Part shown: one piece after another, positions 57,060 through 64,000 of the stretch
Layout of the letters: each line of letters begins with the position of its first letter
Position numbering within the stretch: position 1 is the first letter of the stretch
Program-made: the position numbers and the translations under genes
NCBI GenBank assembly: GCA_033220425.1
Contig: CM065646.1
Span: 3,293,501 to 3,357,500, forward strand
Length of the DNA stretch: 64,000 nt
Source of the DNA: Lepraria neglecta
Taxonomy: Eukaryota > Ascomycota > Lecanoromycetes > Lecanorales > Stereocaulaceae
Direction: 5' to 3'
Notes under the pieces: generated by a model
What the model was told of the DNA's origin: nothing
Database searches by the model: none
Seen by the model: the letters and a program-made list of their open reading frames with translations, nothing else

Positions 57060-58930
57060 TAATTACCTTGCTGATATTCTATCTGCTAATATCCTAATAG
57101 TACTGAAAGTACTCTATATCAATATGGTCCAATTGGTCGGCGACGTTATAGAACAGAGACACACAGAATCCGTAGCTGAAGTATTTCCTTTTTACCATTT
57201 CACGCCAGGTATCGGCCTGCGCGGACGCATCTGATTTCGATATCTTATGAGCGTCGAAGAGATGTTTCACTAGGTTGGCCTTCCTCGTATAGCTCTGAGG
57301 GTTCCCTATAGTATCAGAGTCTTCGCATTGCTTGTAATAGAAGACCGTCTTTTGTTTCTTTACCGTTTTACCCGAAGTATCGGCCTGCGCAGACGCATCC
57401 GACTTCAACATCTTATGAGTAGCGAAGAGATGGTTCACTAGGTTAGCCTTCCTCGTATAGCTCCGAGGGTTCCCTTTCGTAACAGAGACTTCGTATTACC
57501 TGTAATAGAAGACTATATCATATTCTTTCATATATCTCTTCCAAGTATTGTATATAGAGAAATCCCGAGGTATCTCGCAGCGAAAACAGCTATACGAATA
57601 TTGACCTGGTTTTGTTGAAGGAGAAGCTCTTTAATGGTTCAAAGTTTCATCGGGTGCCTCGGGGAACGGGTGTCGTTGGCTGTTTTCGACTATAGCCCAG
57701 TATATAGCCTCGTATACGTGCCAGGGAATACCGAGCTTATTTGCGATGGGATTCTATAGATCGGGTTTGAGCCTAAGAAAATCAGTATTGGAACGTCTTA
57801 AAGAGATTTTGATTGAAGCTAGCTTGATAGGTCACCATAGTCGAAAGATAACTTGAATCCATACCTTTCATATACCCTCGCTATCTTATATACTACTTGC
57901 TATAGCTTACGAGGCTCGGCGTCAGCAGCTTACTGAGCCATTTCGTTTTCGCCTATAGGCCAGTATATAGCCTTGTATACGTGCCAGGGAAGTCCGAGCT
58001 CATTTGCGATGGGTTTCTACAGGTCGGGTTTGAGCCTAAGAAAATCAGTACTGGAGCGTCTCAAAGAGATTTCAATTAAGCTAGCTTAACAGCTCATTAT
58101 TATTGAAAGATAATCCATACTTTTTATAAGCCTCCGCCAGTTCGGTTTGCTTCCTATTATATAACTTGGTCTTGTGTTTGAGGTAGTTATAATAGCGCAT
58201 CCTGTAACCGAAGACAGTGTGACCGGGCAATTCCTTACTAATATCTTTCTATCTTTTGCGTTCTTTACGTCCTCTAAGAATCTGTAAATCCTTAGCTCTA
58301 GACCATCTTGCCGGACGTTCTGCTGGTTGACCGATAGAACGGCCTTCAGGTTGGGGCCGTTTTCTTTAACTGCAAATATGGGGAGATTTTAAGGGTATGT
58401 GTGACGATTGCGGAAGACTGATTGGTTTTGGAGCGAGTAGTTACTAGTATCGAATAAGTAAATTCGTAGGGGCCGTAGAGGTAGTAAGGTAGGATGTAGT
58501 AGAAGCTGATAACAGTGGCGGAAGGTTGGAGAAACAAGAGTTACTGGGTCTCGGAGACATTGCTGTCGGTTCCGGATATGAAATCTGCTTGTCTGTTACT
58601 ATTGCTATCTGGAAATGTTACTACTTACTTACTATCGTTCAGATCCGTTACTTATCTTGGCTCGATACGTCTAGATCCTTGAACTACTGTCTCCGGGTGA
58701 AATATACAATAAAAATGATTGTAGTGATCATCGGTAAATACCAATTCTTGTTCGGCCCTAATAGTGTATAGTCGAAGTACTAGTAGAGGCGGCGGCGGCG
58801 CTGGTGGTAGCGGTAGTGAATCCGCCGTCACAGGCGGCAGTAAGTAGAAATAGATTGATGGCACAGTATAGTAGGTAATTGTGTTTGTTGGATGAACTTT
58901 GTAGTAGGTTTTGCTGAGTGAAAGAGTCAA
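57060..58930 (-). pseudogene. Myb-like protein with C2H2-type repeats, paralogue of the 51-53 kb gene
   Basis: Read on the minus strand. The N-terminal exon (58,930-58,650) contains a proline-rich run. Near 58,450-58,400 comes TTRSKTNQSSAIVTHTLKIS, which parallels TARYTANQSSENVTDSLRAE of the 53-kb gene. A Myb-like repeat follows, RWSRAKDLQI-like (W as TGG), then KDISKELPGHTVFGYRMRYY at about 58,300-58,190. The block PIANELGLPWHVYKAIYWPI occurs at 58,010-57,940 and again, slightly changed, at 57,760-57,700, an exon duplication. The C-terminus has zinc-finger-like repeats: CFRCEIPRDF, then two near-identical units ending ARKANLV.HLF..HK (57,520-57,240), then FCVSLFYNVADQLDHIDIEY. Several Cys are altered. 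The frame 57,094-57,438 is the surviving C-terminal exon. Confidence 0.68.
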
Positions 58931-59199
58931 GAATTAGTACAGAGCCGCCAGCTGATCGTACCTAGCAGCTAATAGCATAGTTAGTATAGGCGATAAGCAT
59001 TTACGCCTAGGACACATCATTTAATAACGGCACAGTAACTTATAGGTGATCCGTACGTTTTCATAGCCCGACTCTCCCAATCCTTTATTCCTACTCTAAG
59101 ACATACTTCGCTACTCCTTCCCCGCTAGCTCTATATACTATAGCACTTCTTGTAAATAACCTATAGCTATCCTAAATTACAATGACGGGAAACCGGTTC

Positions 59200-60240
59200 C
59201 AGTGCTGTTTATAATAATGTACTTATATAGGTCTAACTCTCCGTAGCTTAATCCATACACAGAATTTCCAATGCGATATACTTCTTATACCGCCGTTGTA
59301 ATATTCACTCTCTCGTTTCGTGCCCTTATTCTGGTATAGCCAATAATTGGACGAAACCATCGGAATCGGTTAAGTCGAGGTTCGCAGTGAAAATAAAGTC
59401 GTGTATAACGGTTACATTGCCCTCCGATGTAATCCTTGCACTTGGCTTTCATTTTGTAACATCTGATACACTATAATAGTATTAGTACAGAGAGAAGTCT
59501 TCAAGGCTATTAGGTACCTTACTTACAGGCTTGTTCCTCTATGCTTTCAACCAGGCTTTGTGTGCTTTCTACCAGGCTGTCTGTCCTTCCCGCAAGGCTG
59601 TCTGCTGAAACTAACCATCTTCTCTGTAGCTGTGATATTGCCCTCCAATTTCGAACTTCAGGCATTCTCGCTCTAGGGTATAACATGTATCACACTATAA
59701 TGGCATCAGTACGCAAGGGGGATAAGTCTTCTAAGGTATTTACCCGATCGCCTCTGAGATTCTAAGATGTAGTCAGCTTACGCCTCATTCAATAGCAGGA
59801 AAAGGTTTCATTTACATACTTCTGGATGATCTTTGAATCCTTTAAGAGGAAATGTGTATAATAAAGTGTGGTCCGCTGTCGTGCTGCCGCTTGGTAGTGA
59901 TTTATAGCTATCGATGCCGTCTTTCAGAGATGTATCGACATCCTTATTCTGATCTTCCAACTTGATATCCTTATTCTAATCTTCCAACTTGATATCCTCT
60001 TTCTGATCTTCCAACTTGACATCCTTATTCTGATCTTCCAACAGGATGTTTTCATCTAGGGTCGCATGCTGCTGGGAGGGTGCTGGCGTATGAAAAGGTT
60101 GTGTTGTCTCGCGGAGGGCGTTATAAGGAATTATAGGATCGACGTCTCTATTCCAATACTTCTCAACGTAGACGAAGTGGTGGAATATATCCAAAGAGCC
60201 CGTCTGATTTGGACTAATGCTTATAAGACCCAAGGATTAG
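59200..60240 (-). pseudogene. Unidentified minus-strand gene relic with short internal repeats
   Basis: The minus-strand frame 60,233-59,976 begins MGLISISPNQTGSLDIFHHF and runs into a 9-residue repeat (LEDQNKDVK, LEDQKEDIK, LED.NKDIK, LEDQNKDV) encoded by four 27-bp units at 59,940-60,045. Further on it reads SADSLAGRTDSLVESTQSLV near 59,590 and ends at a good intron donor (gtaagt, about 59,526) whose acceptor may be near 59,466 (tatcag). The next exon reads KCKDYIGGQCNRYTRLYFHC, which resembles the first half of a CCCH RNA-binding finger but lacks the exact spacing. No family is assigned. Damage is light, so this may be recently mutated. Confidence 0.45.
59940..60045 (-). repeat. 27-bp in-frame repeat, four units
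   Basis: Units follow the pattern ttattctgatcttccaactt plus gatatcc, four times, with single changes. The unit length preserves the minus-strand frame (nine residues each). Confidence 0.9.
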
Positions 60241-60469
60241 CAGTGTCATTTAATATGTATCGGAAGCTACCCACAATAGATCTTCTAGCAAGACAGGTGG
60301 TGTTTCAGGGTAGAAGTGATACATAATATCGCGCTGTCCTTGGTCAATCGGGTAGAATGATGTGCTTATGATTTTCGCGCTCAAGTGGCAGATTTGTGAA
60401 CGTGTTCGAGGCTGTAGTAACGACGATATAGTAAGGCCATATAGGTAGAGCTATCGGTGAGAGAGAGGA

Positions 60470-60650
60470 AGGCAATATAAGTGTACAAGAGAGAAAGGGG
60501 TTAAGCTCGATAAAACAGGGCGAGGAAAGTCAACACGTCAAATAAAATGATAGTGGCGGTCTATCCCATTTCCTATTTGGAAGCCTAAATTATACGATCA
60601 AAGATTAACGACGCTTGTCTTTCCTGGTTGATATCTTCCCGGTATTAAGT
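60470..60650 (-). repeat. Promoter-like segment, related to 63,430-63,600
   Basis: Shared words in the same order are gcgaggaaagtcaacac / gcgaaaaaggtaaacac and atagtggcggtctatccc / aatggtggcggtctttccc, then cctaaattatacg / cctataccccg. They lie 3 kb apart in the same orientation. Both lack clear coding capacity. They could be upstream regions of duplicated genes or parts of an unknown repeat. Confidence 0.5.
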
Positions 60651-60654
60651 TAGG

Positions 60655-61245
60655 CGCCTTGGACCTTAATCGTGACCCGTTAAAATACGAGCTGGTGGAT
60701 TAGGATAATCTCCGAGATAATATAGAAATAGATAAGAGTACGTTGATCTCGTCGGTATTGGTATATCCCGTTATTAAGTTCTCTTCGCTTCTATTATAAT
60801 GAGCTAATCTCAGCTAAGGATTCTAGTTCTTGATTCTGCGATAGACGGCAAGATCGGGTGGCTCTTCTTAGCCCTTTGTAGGTATGTCGCCATTTAAAGG
60901 AAAACGTACTAATACCTACGCGTTAATATAACAGCACCTGCATAATGAGCCTAGACATTCTTGATACTGCCGTGATTGCCTAATATTGAGTCCAATATTA
61001 TCCTCGTAACCTAAGCTTCTCCTAGATATAGCCGCTGTTATAGAGCAGGAGAATACGTCCGAATCTAAGGCGTTCAGGGATATCTCACGGGTTTTAAGAT
61101 GACTACTCAAGGAAGAGCAGATCCGCCCGGAGACCGGGTTGATATACCACGAATAGAGGCTAAGCGAAATATCCTATAAAGCAAAATTTATATACTATCC
61201 GGTAGCTGTCTAAATCTAAACTCTATAAGGCCTTCTACCGCTAGC
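60655..61245. other. Unassigned DNA; short minus-strand frame 60,916-61,110
   Basis: The 64-codon frame (MSSHLKTREISLNALDSDVF) shows no recognisable family. Nothing else was recognised. Confidence 0.25.
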
Positions 61246-61249
61246 TATA

Positions 61250-61525
61250 GAATTCATTCCGATCGAGTATAATTTACTGAGCCGGTCGCGTCCAGTCCCG
61301 GCCTAATTGTGGTTACTCGGAATACAGGAATATTGTGTATTGAATTCATGAACTTTGCTTGTTATTTTGGGCCTGTGTTTGCAGTAGTATAGACGCCAGA
61401 AGGGGAGCCGGAAGGCAAAGGGTGGATCGGATATTACTGGGCGGTAGACGCCCTGAATTACTTTGGAGAACTTTATGATAAAGGGTACGGGGTTAGAATC
61501 AGTAGTGTAAGTAGTTGATTAGGTG
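61250..61525 (+). CDS. Unidentified short coding trace with intact tryptophans
   Basis: The plus strand reads TEPVASSPGLIVVTRNTGIL, CIEFMNFACYFGPVFAVV, one stop (TAG, likely Trp), TPEGEPEGKGWIGYYWAVDA and LNYFGELYDKGYGVRISSVS before TGA. CpA/TpG are normal from 61,310 to 61,530 and two TGG codons survive, in contrast to its AT-rich flanks. I do not recognise the family. It may be an exon of a larger, otherwise destroyed gene. Confidence 0.35.
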
Positions 61526-61529
61526 GTGC

Positions 61530-63295
61530 AGAAACTTAATATTCGAAAGAGAAGTTCGCTTATATTCGTACGAATAGGCTATTAAAATCTTTAATTGATT
61601 AATCGGGTAAAATAGCCGTTAATTTGCGAGAGGAGAATTTAGATGATTCACTCCCTCCCGTATAAGATAAATATAGATACAAATAATAAATCGCGGAAAG
61701 ATTAAGTATAAATTATAGGTTATTAGAGGGAATAGCTAAAGGAGGCGAGATATAGCCGAATAACTTCAAAGTGATCCGGGCTTGGTAAGTAAGATATATA
61801 AAGTATAACCAGCTAAAAACGGAGAAAGGGAGAGTATAACTCGCAGAAGGAATCAGTACAGAAAGCGGAATAATTCGTCGGTATTTATAACAAATTTCTC
61901 TGAAGGAAAGTATATCTACCGGTATTACGAGCAGGGTCGTTATAACTCCGAGTGAGATACGGCTAAATGATCAAGAGAGTTACCGCCTTCGTGAGCGTAC
62001 GTCTTAGGACCCCCCGAATTACTTCCTCTACTATATCTTCCTTATTTCCTCCTGTTAGTAATAGTTTAGGACTAATACTAATACTATATTTTCTAACTAT
62101 TAGAGAGCGACTCGGTCAGGTATTAGGGGCTACTCCGTCTCTAGTAGTATATATATTTCCTCCCTACCGGAAAGGTCCGGTATAAATTTATTCCTCTTAG
62201 GGTACCTATAGCGCGGAGGAGTAAGGATATTAGAGGGAGGTAGAGGATCGAAAGAGGTCTCTTCCGCTATAGTATAAACTATAATCTTAAAGTTAGAACG
62301 GAGGCTATAATAATAAAGGATTAACGAGAGTCGAGTTTTACCGAGATTACTAGAATTACCCCCCCAGCTAGTATTCCTTAATAGCTACGTTGATATAGAT
62401 ATAGGGGGTCTGCTACTATATCGGCTATCTATTAAGGTTTCGTAAAGTATCCGCCGAAGCTTCTTACGAGCTTAAGTAGCGATAATAATATAAATACGTA
62501 TTGAAAGCTACGCGGAAGTACAGAGTAATAAGATCTGTATTACCTAGTTATTTCGGTATACTAGCTATAGGTTCTATCCTTACTAACCTCAGGAAGTAGA
62601 TCTCGTGCCCTTAATACTTTCTAACCTACGAATAAAGATATTAATAACGAAAGACTAACGATTAGGTAAGCTAGATAGCTACCTACGAGATAGGACCATT
62701 TTTGAGGGACGAGTTAAAGATATTTTATAAGCTAGATATAAGCAAAGCAGAAGAGTAAAAAGTATAGATAGCTGGCGCCGGAAATCGTCTAGAAATAATA
62801 TGACTCGTTACGCTATCTATAGTATAGGTCAATATATATATATATAATAACAGGATTAACTTACTTGATTAAGGGTAGGAATAGCGAAAGATTAATAACG
62901 ATAGTAATAGTAATACCAGGGCGATATATTACCTATCTAAGACCGGTATCAGAGATATATTTATGCGCGATCTATAAGAAGAGATACTATAATTAACTAT
63001 AAGTATTAATTTAATATTATTTACTGAGAGAAGACTTACCTTAAAGCCTATTATATATATAGAGGAGCAGCAAAGCAGGATGTAATCGACTAACCGAATA
63101 CTACCTATCTATTAAAGCTATCTATTATTATATATCCAGAACTTAAACAAGCCTCTAACTTACTGTCGTCTAGTGAAGTTCCCTTTAAAGAGTTCGAAGC
63201 TGTAAGAATAACTAGTATAAGGTCAAGTACTAACTTAAAAAACAAGGCCAGTGCCTGAAGGAGTCTCCCGCGGATTGGAATTTTGTAGTAGATCG
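61530..63295. other. AT-rich DNA without assignable genes
   Basis: RIP-like composition returns. Small frames (for example 61,967-62,185, plus) do not resemble known proteins. No element ends were found. Confidence 0.35.
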
Positions 63296-63297
63296 CC

Positions 63298-63675
63298 CTA
63301 ACTAGAGCGAGGAACGCGGTTAGAGTAGTACAAAAAATACAAGAACGAATAATGAGGTGAATAGTCAGTGAGACCTTTTCTATAATAAGAAAGATAGGGG
63401 GGTGTAAGTATATAAAGGGGACTGATTGGAGGAGATAGAGCGGTACTCAACAAACGGGGCGAAAAAGGTAAACACAGCACTTTGTAGGCTGCAAGATTCG
63501 GTTCTATATAGGAGCCATAATGGTGGCGGTCTTTCCCTTTCCCCTTGTTCGTAAGCCTATACCCCGAAAAGTCAGATATCGGTATAATCAGAGACGAGCG
63601 GCGCTGATCTTTTCGATAGCGTATTAGTAACTCGAGTCGCTTTAATACCCTACTCGGCGACGCTCGTTCGTGCAT
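63298..63675 (-). other. Open frame over the second promoter-like repeat
   Basis: A 125-codon minus-strand frame begins MHERASPSRVLKRLELLIRY and ends near PRSS. It overlaps the repeat shared with 60,470-60,650, where no frame is kept, and its C-terminal part has simple Ser/Pro/Tyr/Leu composition. I regard it as probably noncoding. Confidence 0.3.
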
Positions 63676-64000
63676 ACGTTTTCCCCCGATCCCATCGGCT
63701 GGTAGAATGTATATTCTAGGGCTACACTTGTGTAGGAGGGTCGCTAGCCGATAGGGTAAAGTAGTACGAACTCGTAGGACGTGACAACCCTAAATGGCCG
63801 GACTGGATAATTTTGTGTGCTAACGTATGGCCGATCGGCTAGACTAATATCGGTTAGCTATCGAAAACAGCGCGCAAGAAAGTATTAGGCGAATGGCTTA
63901 CCCGGGGTGCGAAAACTAGCGGAAGTAGGGGCTAGGATCCCCGCATCCTACTACCCTAGCTATATTATAACCGGTTGTATAAGACAGGGGTCCCGCCTGG
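63676..64000. other. Window end, nothing recognised
   Basis: Composition is near normal for the right half. No gene, repeat or element end was seen. Confidence 0.3.

Noticed and set aside
59541-59765. 74-codon plus-strand frame with repeated STRL
   Set aside because: It is the antisense of the minus-strand SLVEST repeat exon, which has a proper intron donor.

Overview
The window looks like accessory, transposon-rich DNA of a filamentous ascomycete (Pezizomycotina). Evidence: a chromodomain Ty3/Gypsy element, a Fot1/pogo-type Tc1/mariner element, a Plavaka-type DNA transposon and a Helitron helicase; fungal gene families (DUF6594, Fta2-like, F-box, Myb-like with CCHC or C2H2 fingers); and pervasive repeat-induced point mutation (RIP). 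RIP shows as TpA-rich sequence depleted in CpA/TpG, tryptophan codons turned into TAG, Cys and His turned into Tyr, and catalytic Asp turned into Asn. Almost no intact protein-coding gene remains, so most coding entries are pseudogenes read through stops. I saw no rRNA, tRNA, telomere repeat or CRISPR array.

Region 1 (1 to about 35,900) is a nest of transposons. The oldest layer I can follow is a Helitron Rep/helicase gene on the minus strand, recoverable in three blocks (18,190-17,862; 15,041-12,527; 10,736-10,259). It is interrupted by a small LTR element with 26-bp internal repeats (15,042-17,861, 5-bp target duplication), by a short non-autonomous Helitron-like element carrying a 33-bp minisatellite (copy B, 10,737-12,526), and by a second copy of that element (copy A, 614-10,258). 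Copy A was entered by a mariner element (1,283-9,678), which was entered by a 7.1-kb chromovirus (2,176-9,306), which carries a 183-bp insertion in its reverse transcriptase. On the right the Helitron abuts a ~14.4-kb Plavaka-like transposon (18,190-32,558) that holds Helitron-like copy C and a ~0.6-kb element with short inverted ends. Copy D follows, then ~2.4 kb of unreadable AT-rich DNA.

Region 2 (about 35,900-64,000) is less AT-rich and carries relics of host-type genes, also RIP-damaged: a chromo-like domain gene with introns still recognisable (37.3-39.1 kb), two DUF6594 genes facing each other (41.1-44.0 kb), an F-box gene (46.3-47.8 kb), a Tc1/IS630-type transposase fragment (48.8-49.2 kb), a kinase-fold Fta2-like gene (50.0-50.9 kb) and two paralogous Myb-like genes with different C-terminal zinc modules (51.2-53.6 and 57.1-58.9 kb). 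Because RIP acts on duplicated DNA, damage to these genes suggests that this gene block, or its members, exist in more than one copy in the genome (inference). A few islands have escaped RIP (5.84-6.03, 11.26-12.27, 29.18-29.79, 39.3-39.7 and 61.3-61.5 kb).

The strongest new observation is the short Helitron-like family. Four copies each have A before the 5' TCTTT end; the three with an intact 3' end also have T after a CTTG end, a conserved 9-bp-stem hairpin near it, and no target duplication. In copy B the helicase reading frame resumes exactly across the insertion.
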